This document shows positions 8,017-18,760 of a stretch of DNA of 64,000 nucleotides, one piece after another; within the stretch, counting starts at the first letter, position 1; each line of letters starts with the position of its first letter. The stretch comes from Thiomicrorhabdus heinhorstiae (GTDB taxonomy: Bacteria; Pseudomonadota; Gammaproteobacteria; Thiomicrospirales; Thiomicrospiraceae). Under the pieces are notes generated by a model. That model was given only the letters and a program-made list of their open reading frames with translations. It was not told the DNA's origin and ran no database searches. The stretch covers positions 124,001 to 188,000 of the forward strand of contig NZ_JACBGI020000001.1 in NCBI RefSeq assembly GCF_013391765.2. Reading direction: 5' to 3'. Both the position numbers and the translations under genes were made by a program.

Positions 8017-9495
8017 TCAGAAACTGACGAGTCTGGTAACTCCGTAGGCAGCATCCTGCTGCCAAGCTTGCACGAGTTCACATGGTATCAAGTTTGCGCG
8101 CAGCGTCATCCATATTGGATTCTTACATCCTCCTCCGACACTGAACAGCTGTTGCAGTTGTTCGCAACCCATCTCCTCAAGCCGTTGATAGCCTTTGCGT
8201 TCAACTTCGCTGAGCGAATACAGCAGACCGAACAGAAAGCAACGATGTGCATGGATGGCTTTTTCATCTTTCAATTCGAAGGCTTGTTGAAGTGATTTCT
8301 CAGGAAGAGGCGGCCATTTCGGCTGCAACTGTGGATCGGCAATCGGGAAACGCTCGCCAATTGTTGCCAGAGGATAGAGTTCGTTTAGGTTGAAAGTGCA
8401 GTGAAAACAAGTATTTAAATCTTTATGATGGTGTTCTTTGTTATTTTCTTCGCATACGGATTCAAGATCTTGAAGTAAGGTGATCAGCTCTTCTAACGAA
8501 TAATGGGCAAGCAAACTGTTCCCGCCGGTATTAGATGCTCCGCCTATCAGCCATTGATTGCCGAGGCGGTGGCTGTAAATACCGTATTTACTGGAGAAAA
8601 CAGGTGTTGATGAAAGTTGCTTAATCGCCAGGGTGGTTCCGAGAGAAGTAACCGCATCACCATTTTCCCGGGCTCCGGAAGCGAGAAAGCCGGCAATGCT
8701 GTCAGTGGTTCCTGCGCAAATTTTGCACTGCGGTTGGAAACCGAAAGTGTCGATCCAGAAGACGTCTATTTTGCCGAGAATACTGCCGGGTGCGACGACC
8801 TGCGGCAGTGAAATATTTGGCTGAAGCTTTTGTATCATCGGCTCGATCCAAGGCGGCCATAGCATGTTTTGCGGGTCATAGCCGAGCTTCAGGGCGTTAT
8901 TGTAGTCGGTTTTAGAAGACCCGCAAAGTGCATAGTTAACGACATCTATCTGGTGGCGAATCTGCAGTTTGTTCGTCTTTGTATTCAAACCGTCGGGCAG
9001 CCGCTTGAGCAGATAGAGCACCTTGCTTAGTGTGCTGGAGGCGCCTTGCGCCGGGCTTTGCTTATGCAGTTCCGTCAAGCGATCATCAATTTCGCCGGCT
9101 TCAACCACTGCATCCTGGCGAAAGTACATCATGGTTTCGCTAAGAGGCGTATTGTCGCTGTCGGTTAGCACAACCGTCGAGGAGGTAGCATCGCAAATTA
9201 TAAAGTCGATTTCGCTCAGTACACATTGCTGTTTCAGTGAGTGCAATAGGTTGTTCAGTGCTTGCAGCCAAACCTGAGGAGATTGCGTGTCGTCCGGGTA
9301 GCATAGATGAGATTGAAGCAGAATCCGGTCTTGATTTGGATTTGCCAGTTGTCCGGGCAAGATACTTTCACCAATTTTATCGCTGATATGTCGTTCGACT
9401 ACGCAGCCCCGGACTCCAGAGGTTCCAAAGTCGATTCCAAGAATCTTGATCGTGCTTTTAAATCTGGAATCTGCATTGTGTTTCGAAGGCTGCAT
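8017..9495 (-). CDS. FGGY-family sugar kinase, D-ribulokinase-like
   Basis: Carbohydrate kinase of 492 aa. The N-terminal GIDFGTSGVRG is the FGGY/actin-fold phosphate-1 motif, and GTTDSIAGFLASGARENGD, TSLGTTLAIK, YSHRLG, GGASNTGG and GERFPIADP are, from memory, characteristic of the subgroup containing plant XK-1 and a cyanobacterial D-ribulokinase, which phosphorylate D-ribulose. C-terminal SVGGGCKNPIW is the adenosine motif. A role in salvaging D-ribulose to ribulose-5-phosphate would fit an autotroph, and cbbY is nearby. Xylulokinase is the main alternative. The start ATG has only a weak Shine-Dalgarno; the residues before KILGIDFG are poorly constrained. Confidence 0.8.
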   Translation of the reverse strand: MQPSKHNADSRFKSTIKILGIDFGTSGVRGCVVERHISDKIGESILPGQLANPNQDRILLQSHLCYPDDTQSPQVWLQALNNLLHSLKQQCVLSEIDFIICDATSSTVVLTDSDNTPLSETMMYFRQDAVVEAGEIDDRLTELHKQSPAQGASSTLSKVLYLLKRLPDGLNTKTNKLQIRHQIDVVNYALCGSSKTDYNNALKLGYDPQNMLWPPWIEPMIQKLQPNISLPQVVAPGSILGKIDVFWIDTFGFQPQCKICAGTTDSIAGFLASGARENGDAVTSLGTTLAIKQLSSTPVFSSKYGIYSHRLGNQWLIGGASNTGGNSLLAHYSLEELITLLQDLESVCEENNKEHHHKDLNTCFHCTFNLNELYPLATIGERFPIADPQLQPKWPPLPEKSLQQAFELKDEKAIHAHRCFLFGLLYSLSEVERKGYQRLEEMGCEQLQQLFSVGGGCKNPIWMTLRANLIPCELVQAWQQDAAYGVTRLVSF

Positions 9496-9767
9496 CTAAA
9501 AAAACCGGCTTGAAAATCTTAAGTCAAAAATGGGAACTTATTATAAGTGATTGATAGTGTTTGAAGATCAAATTTTCTTGTAAGAAAGTAGAAATAAGCC
9601 AAGTAATGCAGGTACAATTTCCTGTTAAAGCATTTCGTTTTGTCGCCCTATAAAAACAAAAACACAGGTCGGCGAGGTATTTTAAGGGAACCGATATGCT
9701 TCGCAGGAAAAGAGGCCGGCGGCAATTTTTCCCTGAAGCGTTCAAACAAGATTTTAGGACTGTTCTG

Positions 9768-10598
9768 ATGAATGAATTACAGCAGGTATTGGTCGTATTT
9801 GCGGTCGTCGTAATCTTAGTACTTTATCTATTAAGCCGACGTAAGAACCAGGCTTCGCCAAAAGCATCCGAACAAGAACAACCCAAATCTGTATCTGCCG
9901 AAAAGATCTTGCCGGACTCTAAAGAGCAGGCTTCTCAAGCACTTAATAATTTGGGTGAAAATCATGCTCCTCTATCGGCTAAAACCGAAGAAAGATTGCA
10001 TGTAATGGGTGAGGACCTGCCTGAAATCGATCCAAACCAACAGGCTCTGACCTTTGGTGAAGAATTCGACCTTCCGGAAACGGATGAGGTGCCATTAGAA
10101 AAGGTTGAAAAGGTTTCTGCCAAAAAGGAAACGCTTGCTGAAACGTTGGAACCGGTCGAATTAAACGAAGAATTACCGCAGAAGGAAGAGCAGAAAAGCG
10201 AATTGTTTGTACTGCTGGTTCTTGGTTCGCAAGAATTCACCATGCAGCAATTGCATCAAACTTTACAATCGGTCGGTTTGAGCTATTCGCATAATAAAGC
10301 GATTTATTGTCGTGAAGATAAACGCGGCAACGAAATCGTCAAGGTTGCCAATATGCTGGAACCTGGAATCTTTCCGCCGGATCCTCTCGAACAGCATAGT
10401 TCTCCTGGGGTTGCTCTGATTCTTGAGTTACCTACTTATATTGACTCTGCCGAAGCGATGAAGGATTTTATTTTGATTGCGCGCAAGGTTTCGCAGCGCT
10501 TAAATGCCCGTATTTATGATATGCAACGTCATCTGGTAAAAGAATCTGATTTGACGGCGATGCAGCAGAAAGCCGAGCAATTTGGCAGTGAAGAATAA
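9768..10598 (+). CDS. zipA: Cell division protein ZipA
   Basis: Inner-membrane anchor that bundles and tethers FtsZ at the division site. The 276-aa product has the ZipA layout: a short N-terminus, one membrane helix (VLVVFAVVVILVLYLL, about residues 6-21), a basic RRKN stop-transfer, a long acidic disordered linker rich in Glu, Lys and Pro (about 25-145), and a C-terminal FtsZ-binding domain from about 148. The ATG at 9768 is preferred over an in-frame ATG at 9696 since TTTTAGGA precedes it and the membrane helix then begins near residue 6. It is followed by ligA, the standard gammaproteobacterial order. Confidence 0.88.
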   Translation: MNELQQVLVVFAVVVILVLYLLSRRKNQASPKASEQEQPKSVSAEKILPDSKEQASQALNNLGENHAPLSAKTEERLHVMGEDLPEIDPNQQALTFGEEFDLPETDEVPLEKVEKVSAKKETLAETLEPVELNEELPQKEEQKSELFVLLVLGSQEFTMQQLHQTLQSVGLSYSHNKAIYCREDKRGNEIVKVANMLEPGIFPPDPLEQHSSPGVALILELPTYIDSAEAMKDFILIARKVSQRLNARIYDMQRHLVKESDLTAMQQKAEQFGSEE

Positions 10599-10600
10599 AA

Positions 10601-10638
10601 CGGCGCGGGTATTTTGTTTTTAGCAATTACCGCGCCCG
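10601..10638 (+). promoter_or_regulatory. GC-rich hairpin just before the ligA ribosome-binding site
   Basis: CGG-CGCGG at 10601-10608 pairs with CCGCG-C-CCG at 10630-10638 with one bulge, closing a loop that is mostly T-rich. It lies between zipA and ligA and abuts the ligA Shine-Dalgarno GAGGAA. It may be an intercistronic processing or attenuation hairpin; there is no T-run after it. Confidence 0.35.
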
Positions 10639-10656
10639 AGGAAACAGTATTTCTAG

Positions 10657-13231
<2,575 letters not shown>

Positions 13232-13250
13232 TCCTTGGCATAAATTCAAT

Positions 13251-14144
13251 TTAAACGGGGCGATTGCGCATGCGTAAGCGCCCTTCAAAAATCAACAATC
13301 CTCCTAAGACCAAACCTGTACCGATCAAAGTATGCATGTTTAATGCCTCGTTATTCAGATAGTGACCGAGTAGTAACGCAAACACCGGAGTAATCACCGG
13401 GATCAGTGCCAGCCGCATCGCATCGATTCGTTTCAGTAGATAATAATACAACAAAAATCCGATCAGTGAGCCGAAGGTCGCAGCATAAACGATGGCGCCT
13501 AATGCGGTGTCGGAGATTTCCGAAGGCACTTTCCAACTGATCCATGGTGTTTGCGATAACAGCAGCATGCCGATAACGCTGACCCATAAAGCGCCTAAGG
13601 TAAATTCTAAGCTGGAGCTTTTTTCGGCATGTTTTTTGACCAGTAGAGTGCCGAAAGAGTGGATCAGAACAGAGAGCAGTGCGGCGATAACGGCAAGCCA
13701 TTCGTCGCTTTTGAAATCGTGTAAATTCGATTGAAAGATCACTACTAGGCCGCTGAAACTGAGCAGAACAGCGAGCATTTTTCGTTTTGTTAATCTATAA
13801 CCAGGCAATAGTTGTGGTGACAGTAAACCCGTTATGATCGGAGTCAGAGCAAAGATAATCGCGATCCATCCGGAATTCAGATATTGTCCCGCCCAATACA
13901 TCAATGTCATTCCACCTAAAACCGGCAGGGATGCATAAAACCACAGCTGCCAACGGCTAACGGAAGGCCAGCGAATATCGGGTTTTAGCCATAAAAGTAT
14001 CGGTAAGGCGATTACCGCTGCAATCAGGGTTCGCGTTGCAACGGCAAAAAACCAGTCTGCCTGCGCACCCCAGACAATCGCCAAGGGCGTTGTCGTCCAG
14101 ATAAGGATGACTCCGAAATAGGCGAAGAATACGGATGGATTCAT
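13251..14144 (-). CDS. DMT-superfamily (EamA) transporter
   Basis: Integral membrane protein of 297 aa with ten predicted helices arranged as two EamA repeats (about 1-140 and 150-290), typical of drug/metabolite exporters. Conserved hints are RTLIAAVIALP, LPVLGGMTLMYWAGQYLNSGWIAII near the end of repeat 1, and VITPVFALLLGHYLNNEAL in repeat 2. The substrate cannot be read from sequence. It ends 19 bp from the convergent darP and starts 40 bp after the asparaginase-like gene, so these two are probably cotranscribed. Confidence 0.85.
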   Translation of the reverse strand: MNPSVFFAYFGVILIWTTTPLAIVWGAQADWFFAVATRTLIAAVIALPILLWLKPDIRWPSVSRWQLWFYASLPVLGGMTLMYWAGQYLNSGWIAIIFALTPIITGLLSPQLLPGYRLTKRKMLAVLLSFSGLVVIFQSNLHDFKSDEWLAVIAALLSVLIHSFGTLLVKKHAEKSSSLEFTLGALWVSVIGMLLLSQTPWISWKVPSEISDTALGAIVYAATFGSLIGFLLYYYLLKRIDAMRLALIPVITPVFALLLGHYLNNEALNMHTLIGTGLVLGGLLIFEGRLRMRNRPV

Positions 14145-14184
14145 TTAATGCATACTGACTTCAGGAAGGAAAAACGGTCTGGAA

Positions 14185-14682
14185 TCAGATCGCTTCAAAT
14201 ACACCGAGAGCTCGGTTTTTAGTGGCTTTGTCTGCCTTAAAAATTCGTCCGTTCATGCAGATGTAAACACCGGAATTTTTTAATTGAACCGCACTGAGAG
14301 CGCCGCCTAGATTAAATAAGGCATCGGAATGACCAAGTGCAAACGGGCGCATGGCTCCGGTTAAAACAATGGTTTTGCCTCTTAATCCTGGATTGTTTTG
14401 CAGGTACAGGGCCGTTTCCACCATGGTATCGGTACCGTGGGTGATTAAAATCTGTGTCGACTCGCTCTTTAAACAGGCTTCGGCAATTTGCGCGCGGTCA
14501 TGCTGTTCCATATCAAGACTGTCTTTCTGCATCAGGATTTCGCACTTGACCGGCAGGCGGCAGTTAGCTTGCCGCAGCATCTCTTCGATATGGCTGCCCG
14601 GGAAATAGAGTTCACCCTGTAAAGGGTGATAATCTTTATCGAGCGTGCCGCCGGTAATCAATAGGTGAATTTGAGAATGCAT
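14185..14682 (-). CDS. Single-domain asparaginase-like protein
   Basis: A 165-aa protein equivalent to only the N-terminal domain of type I/II asparaginases (about 330 aa). It keeps both catalytic threonine motifs, TGGTLD (Thr13) and THGTDT (Thr84-Asp85), and the VLTGAMRPF segment. The C-terminal substrate-closing domain is absent. The frame ends cleanly and the next gene follows after 40 bp, so this looks like a genuine short family rather than a fresh truncation; short asparaginase-domain proteins are known in proteobacteria with no assigned substrate. Activity on asparagine is uncertain. Confidence 0.8.
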   Translation of the reverse strand: MHSQIHLLITGGTLDKDYHPLQGELYFPGSHIEEMLRQANCRLPVKCEILMQKDSLDMEQHDRAQIAEACLKSESTQILITHGTDTMVETALYLQNNPGLRGKTIVLTGAMRPFALGHSDALFNLGGALSAVQLKNSGVYICMNGRIFKADKATKNRALGVFEAI

Positions 14683-14701
14683 TTTAAAATCCGCAAAAGG
14701 A

Positions 14702-14732
14702 GCAGCCGCTATTAATGATCAATAGCGGCTGC
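14702..14732 (-). terminator. Hairpin between the S24 gene and the asparaginase-like gene
   Basis: Perfect 12-bp stem (14702-14713 and 14721-14732) with a 7-nt loop. On the minus strand it is followed by TCCTTTTG, so it is likely an intrinsic or partial terminator for the yciB-yciI-S24 transcript, 36 nt past the S24 stop and 20 nt before the asparaginase start. Confidence 0.7.
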
Positions 14733-14767
14733 CGAAGTTATTAAGATATTTTGGATCGGGGGAAGGG

Positions 14768-15229
14768 TTAAGGCTGGCGCAAAATACCGCGAACGATTCC
14801 GAGAATTTCGATGTTTTCGTTTTTCAAGTAAATCGGTTCCATTTCGTCGTTGGCAGGCTGTAGTCGAACACCGTCCTTTTCAATAAACAGACGTTTCATG
14901 GTGACTTCTTCATTATTGATTCTTACAACCACCGATTCGCCGTTTTCGGCCGAAGCGCTACGTTCGATAATGACGATGTCACCGTCATGGATATTTTCGT
15001 CGACCATGGAATAGCCTTTTACTCGCAGTGCAAAAGTCTCTTTCTTAGCCAGACAAGAGGGAACGGAAACGGTTTCATAATCCAGTTCCATCTGAACAGG
15101 GTCGCCGGCAGAGGTCCAGCCGAGCAGAGGAATCTGCACAAAGTCGGTATCCATCAGTTCCAAGGGTTCAATGTCGCGAATGGCGCTTTTTAGCTGACGT
15201 TTCGGAATTAGATAAGCGACGTTGGACAT
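14768..15229 (-). CDS. Stand-alone S24 (LexA/UmuD-like) peptidase-domain protein
   Basis: A 153-aa protein consisting essentially of an S24 peptidase fold. It has a candidate autocleavage bond Ala41-Gly42 in GWTSAGDP, catalytic Ser74 in KGYSM and Lys112 in VTMKRL, with spacings close to those of LexA and UmuD. There is no helix-turn-helix ahead of the cleavage site; only about 40 residues precede it, so it resembles UmuD in size, but no umuC is nearby. The start is well fixed by GGGGAGA 5 nt before the ATG. It may be a LexA-like protein that has lost DNA binding, or part of a repressor partner system. Function unproven. Confidence 0.8.
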   Translation of the reverse strand: MSNVAYLIPKRQLKSAIRDIEPLELMDTDFVQIPLLGWTSAGDPVQMELDYETVSVPSCLAKKETFALRVKGYSMVDENIHDGDIVIIERSASAENGESVVVRINNEEVTMKRLFIEKDGVRLQPANDEMEPIYLKNENIEILGIVRGILRQP

Positions 15230-15283
15230 AAATCTCCCCGTTCCAGAAAAAATCGATTAAACAGCCTTCACAATAGCTTAAAT

Positions 15284-15589
15284 TCAGCTTTTTGGGAAGA
15301 CTTGTTTAAAGGGTTTTACTTCGACTTTACTGTAGACGCCTGCAGCCATGTACGGATCATGATTTGCCCATTCGGTTGCTTGCTCGAGAGATTCAAATTC
15401 GGCAACGATTAAACTACCGCTAAAACCGTGTTCGCCGGGCTCAGTACTGTCGATTGCCGGATTCGGTCCGGCCAGAACCAAACGACCGGCTTCATCCAGT
15501 GCTTGCAGTCGTGCGATATGGTCCGGGCGAGCTTGAACGCGCAAAGGAAGGCTGTCGGATACGTCGTAGGCAAAGATGGAATACAACAT
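15284..15589 (-). CDS. yciI: YciI-family protein
   Basis: A 101-aa YciI-like protein. This family has a ferredoxin-like fold with a conserved His/Asp pair suggestive of catalysis, but no confirmed reaction. Typical segments are the N-terminal [33 protein letters not shown] and the [22 protein letters not shown] motif. It follows yciB by 33 bp on the minus strand, the arrangement seen in many gammaproteobacteria, and is followed by the S24 gene. Confidence 0.9.
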   Translation of the reverse strand: MLYSIFAYDVSDSLPLRVQARPDHIARLQALDEAGRLVLAGPNPAIDSTEPGEHGFSGSLIVAEFESLEQATEWANHDPYMAAGVYSKVEVKPFKQVFPKS

Positions 15590-15622
15590 AAAAATCCTTT
15601 TTATTTCAAAGTGCTGTAAAAG

Positions 15623-16210
15623 TTATTTTGAGTGTTCTTTATCTTCGTTCTCGATCAGAGACTCGGCTTCAGCTTCGGAATCGGATTCCTGCAAGTAACG
15701 ACTGATATAGAAACCTTGCAGAATAATAAACACCAGCGTCATTCCCATTAGGCCAAAGAGTTTGAAGTTAACCCAGGTATCGGTGTCATATTGATAGGCA
15801 ACATAGAGGTTAACAATTCCCGACAGGATGAAGAACGATACCCATAGCCAGCTTAAACGGTACCAAATTTCCTGAGGTAGATGGATTGCCTGATCCATCA
15901 TACGCTGGATAATCGGTTTTTGCCCGATGAAATGACTGGCGGCAAATACCAGAGCGAAGCCCCAGTTTACAATGGTCGGTTTCCATTTAATAAACGCTTC
16001 GTCTTGAAGAATCAGGGTTAAGCCACCGAGAATGACGATCAAAGCCAGGGTGATCAGATGCATCTTTTCGACGCGGCGATGTTTGATGTATACATAACCG
16101 ACCTGGACGGCGGTTGCGACGATAATGACGGCGGTTGCAGTGTAAATGTCGTAGGCTTTATAAGCGATAAAAAAGAGAACAATCGGGAAAAAATCAAATA
16201 AAAATTTCAT
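15623..16210 (-). CDS. yciB: Inner-membrane septation protein YciB
   Basis: YciB (IspZ/septation protein A) family membrane protein implicated in envelope integrity and septum formation. The 195-aa sequence starts MKFLFDFFPIVLFFIAYKAYDIYTAT, a family signature, and contains GGLTLILQDEAFIKWKPTIVNWGFAL and SHFIGQKPIIQRMM. Five membrane helices are expected. The tail (about 180-195) is acidic. It heads the yciB-yciI-S24 set and is divergent from the PHP phosphoesterase gene. Confidence 0.93.
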   Translation of the reverse strand: MKFLFDFFPIVLFFIAYKAYDIYTATAVIIVATAVQVGYVYIKHRRVEKMHLITLALIVILGGLTLILQDEAFIKWKPTIVNWGFALVFAASHFIGQKPIIQRMMDQAIHLPQEIWYRLSWLWVSFFILSGIVNLYVAYQYDTDTWVNFKLFGLMGMTLVFIILQGFYISRYLQESDSEAEAESLIENEDKEHSK

Positions 16211-16406
16211 GTAAACGGCTTTGTAAGATTAATTTTTAGACCAGATTCTAGCTGGGATTGCCGCAGAATTAAAGCGCTCTGCCGATAGTTGCTGCGCTTT
16301 TTAAGCACTGTTGCATGAATGCACCTCAATACTTTGCCTCTCAGGCTGGTAAAATAGAGACTTAGTTGTTTAATGCATTTGAGAAAGTAGCCGGGTGGCG
16401 TAACCT

Positions 16407-17243
16407 ATGAAAGTCGATTTACATTGTCATACCAGCGCATCGGACGGTAGTTTAGCCCCTGGTGAATTGCTGCAGCGCGCTCTGGAAAGAGAGATTGACT
16501 GTCTGGCGATTACCGATCACGATACGACGCGCGGTTATGAAATTCTAAGGCAAGAACTCCAAAGTGACTCAAGACTGAAATTAATCGCAGGCACGGAAAT
16601 TTCCTGTAACTGGCAAGAGCGAACGATTCATATTGTTGCATTGAATTTTCAGGTTGACCATCAAGGGCTGCAAGGCGGTTTGCAGAGAATTCGGCAAAGT
16701 CGTCGTGATCGGGCTGCGGCAATGCTCGAGAAATTTGATAACCACCGCCATTTTAATTTTCCCGATATGCAGCAGAAGCTTGAAGAGCTGGTCGGTGAAG
16801 GGGTTGTCGGAAGAGGGCATTTTGCCGAGCTGTTAATTCGGGAAGGCAGGGTAAAAAATGCTCAACAGGCGTTTGACCGCTTTCTTAAAAAAGGACGCAT
16901 CGGTTATGTTAAAGCGGAATGGCCGTCTTTGCAGGAAGTTGTCGGTTGGATTCGCGACGCAGGTGGTGTTGCGGTAATTGCCCATCCAGCTCTGTATAAA
17001 TTGACGAGTCGAAAATTAAACCAGTTGATTGAAGATTTCATCGATGCCGGCGGCAAGGCAATTGAGGTGGTCAATCAGCCAAGACCGTGCGCGGATATTA
17101 TCGGTATGGCGGAAAGGGCTAGACGTTACGGCTTGTACGCGTCGGTTGGTTCGGATTTTCATCGTCCTGAACATCGTTGGCGAGATCTGGGGTGGCTGGC
17201 ACCGCTGCCGGAATCGGTCGCTCCGGTCTGGGACTTGTTTTAG
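16407..17243 (+). CDS. rnm: PHP-domain phosphoesterase, RNase AM (YciV/TrpH) type
   Basis: PHP-domain metal-dependent phosphoesterase of 278 aa, like E. coli RnaAM (YciV), a 5'-3' exoribonuclease that trims the 5' ends of rRNAs; other members act on 3',5'-bisphosphonucleotides. Motif I is DLHCHTSASDGSL, motif II ITDHDTT, and later ligands lie in GTEISC, VIAHPALYK and SDFHRPEHRW, so the trinuclear metal site appears complete. It starts the yciV-yciO-protease group and is divergent from yciB, matching the usual clustering of these yci genes. Confidence 0.9.
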   Translation: MKVDLHCHTSASDGSLAPGELLQRALEREIDCLAITDHDTTRGYEILRQELQSDSRLKLIAGTEISCNWQERTIHIVALNFQVDHQGLQGGLQRIRQSRRDRAAAMLEKFDNHRHFNFPDMQQKLEELVGEGVVGRGHFAELLIREGRVKNAQQAFDRFLKKGRIGYVKAEWPSLQEVVGWIRDAGGVAVIAHPALYKLTSRKLNQLIEDFIDAGGKAIEVVNQPRPCADIIGMAERARRYGLYASVGSDFHRPEHRWRDLGWLAPLPESVAPVWDLF

Positions 17244-17407
17244 TCTGTTTGCAAAGCGGTGTTTGCAGTATAATTTGCAGCGTCGGCAATGAGTAGGATA
17301 AAAGAGAAAGAAAGCGGAAAACTCCAAATCTGCCTCATTCTTTTGCAATACTCAAATACCGATTAAGACCCTTTTCAGACGTATCAATACAAAACAAGAA
17401 AGCAGCC

Positions 17408-18025
17408 ATGTCCAGTCAATTCATTAGTGTTCATCCAGATAATCCGCAAGACCGTTTATTGGATCAGGTTTCGGTGATTTTGGAAAAGGGTGGCGTGATT
17501 GCCTACCCGACCGAATCCGGCTATGCATTGGGTTGCCTGTTTGACAACAAACAGGGTGCGGATCGCATTCGCGTCATTCGACGTCTGGATGAACGCCACG
17601 AGTTGACCTTGATGTGCAAGGATTTAAGCAATCTTTCCGAATATGCCAAAGTCGGAAATACCCAGTTTCGTTTCTTGAAATCTCATCTGCCCGGACCTTA
17701 TACCTTTTTATTGCCGGCGAGCCGGGAAGTGCCGAAACGCATGCAGTCGCCGAAGCGTAAAACCATCGGTTTGCGGGTATCGCCGAACACGGTCACCAAT
17801 GCGCTGCTGTCACGCTTTGACCGTCCGCTGTTGTCGGCCAGTCTGATTCTGCCGGGAGAGGATTATCCGATGACCGAGGCCTGGGAAATTCAGGAAACTT
17901 TAAGTCATGCTTTGGATGCCGTGCTTGATGGCGGTTTCTGTGGTTTTGAGCCGACCACAATTATTGACTTTACCGAAGATGAGCCGGTATTGGTGCGTCA
18001 GGGACAGGGAGAGTTTCAGCAGTGA
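17408..18025 (+). CDS. yciO: YciO, Sua5/YrdC-family protein
   Basis: Sua5-YciO-YrdC-fold protein of 205 aa. The family binds ATP and tRNA; the essential members make threonylcarbamoyl-AMP for t6A, whereas YciO is a paralogue with weak or uncertain activity. Diagnostic features are GGVIAYPTESGYALGC near residue 30, TLMCKDLSNLSEYAKV, LPGPYTFLLPAS, and KRKTIGLRVS. It lacks the C-terminal Sua5 domain. Its last codons overlap the GTG start of the next gene by 4 nt. Confidence 0.88.
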   Translation: MSSQFISVHPDNPQDRLLDQVSVILEKGGVIAYPTESGYALGCLFDNKQGADRIRVIRRLDERHELTLMCKDLSNLSEYAKVGNTQFRFLKSHLPGPYTFLLPASREVPKRMQSPKRKTIGLRVSPNTVTNALLSRFDRPLLSASLILPGEDYPMTEAWEIQETLSHALDAVLDGGFCGFEPTTIIDFTEDEPVLVRQGQGEFQQ

Positions 18026-18675
18026 ATGAGTTAAGTTTGATACAAACCATTGCGATCTGGACGCTGCCGGTGATTTTTGCTATTACCTTACATGAAGTAG
18101 CGCACGGCTGGATGGCAAATAAGTTGGGGGATCCGACTGCCAAAATGCTCGGGCGACTTACCTTGAACCCCCTAAAGCATATCGATCCGATCGGCACGGT
18201 TGTCGTACCGTTGGTTTTGCTGATTCTCGGTGGCTTTGTTTTTGGTTGGGCCAAGGCGGTTCCGGTCACCATGCAGAATTTCAAACGACCTAGAAAGGAT
18301 ATGGCTTGGGTGGCGATTGCCGGGCCTAGCGCCAATCTGCTGATGGCAATCGGTTGGGCGATTGTTATGAAACTAGGCGAATCACTGCAGTATTCGCTTC
18401 CGGAAATCGGCGTCTTTATGGCTTATACCGGGATGGCGGGAATCAGTATTAACCTGATTCTGTTAGTGTTAAATCTGATTCCGATTCCTCCACTTGACGG
18501 TAGCCGGGTGTTATCGGCGTTTCTCTCTCCGAAGTTGGCATGGCAGTACAACCGCTTAGAGCCTTATGGCTTTTTCATTCTGCTTGGTTTGCTGTTTTTT
18601 GGCGTATTGACGCCATTGTTGTTAGGGCCTTATAACTTACTGAAAGATTTAATTTTTAACATTGTCGGTTTGTAA
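18022..18675 (+). CDS. Site-2 protease family (M50) membrane metalloprotease
   Basis: Intramembrane zinc protease of the compact S2P type, 217 aa with about five to six hydrophobic segments. The zinc motif HEVAH sits in the first helix (His24, Glu25, His28), and NLIPIPPLDGSRVL near residue 155 carries the third-ligand Asp. There is no PDZ domain. Substrate unknown. It uses a GTG start in a GTGA overlap with yciO, so translation is likely coupled. In many gammaproteobacteria trpS, scpA and scpB lie between this gene and rluB; here they do not. Confidence 0.9.
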   Translation: MNELSLIQTIAIWTLPVIFAITLHEVAHGWMANKLGDPTAKMLGRLTLNPLKHIDPIGTVVVPLVLLILGGFVFGWAKAVPVTMQNFKRPRKDMAWVAIAGPSANLLMAIGWAIVMKLGESLQYSLPEIGVFMAYTGMAGISINLILLVLNLIPIPPLDGSRVLSAFLSPKLAWQYNRLEPYGFFILLGLLFFGVLTPLLLGPYNLLKDLIFNIVGL

Positions 18676-18760
18676 TTATTTTTCTAGGACGCGGGACGTC
18701 AAACTTGCTTCAATGCATTTATTTTTCGGTTTCTAAATTTTTTAAAAGTGAATTCACACT

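Noticed and set aside
7946..8065. N-terminal extension of the HopJ-like protein
   Set aside because: Overlaps the 3' end of the kinase gene, and a good ribosome-binding site precedes the internal ATG at 7945.
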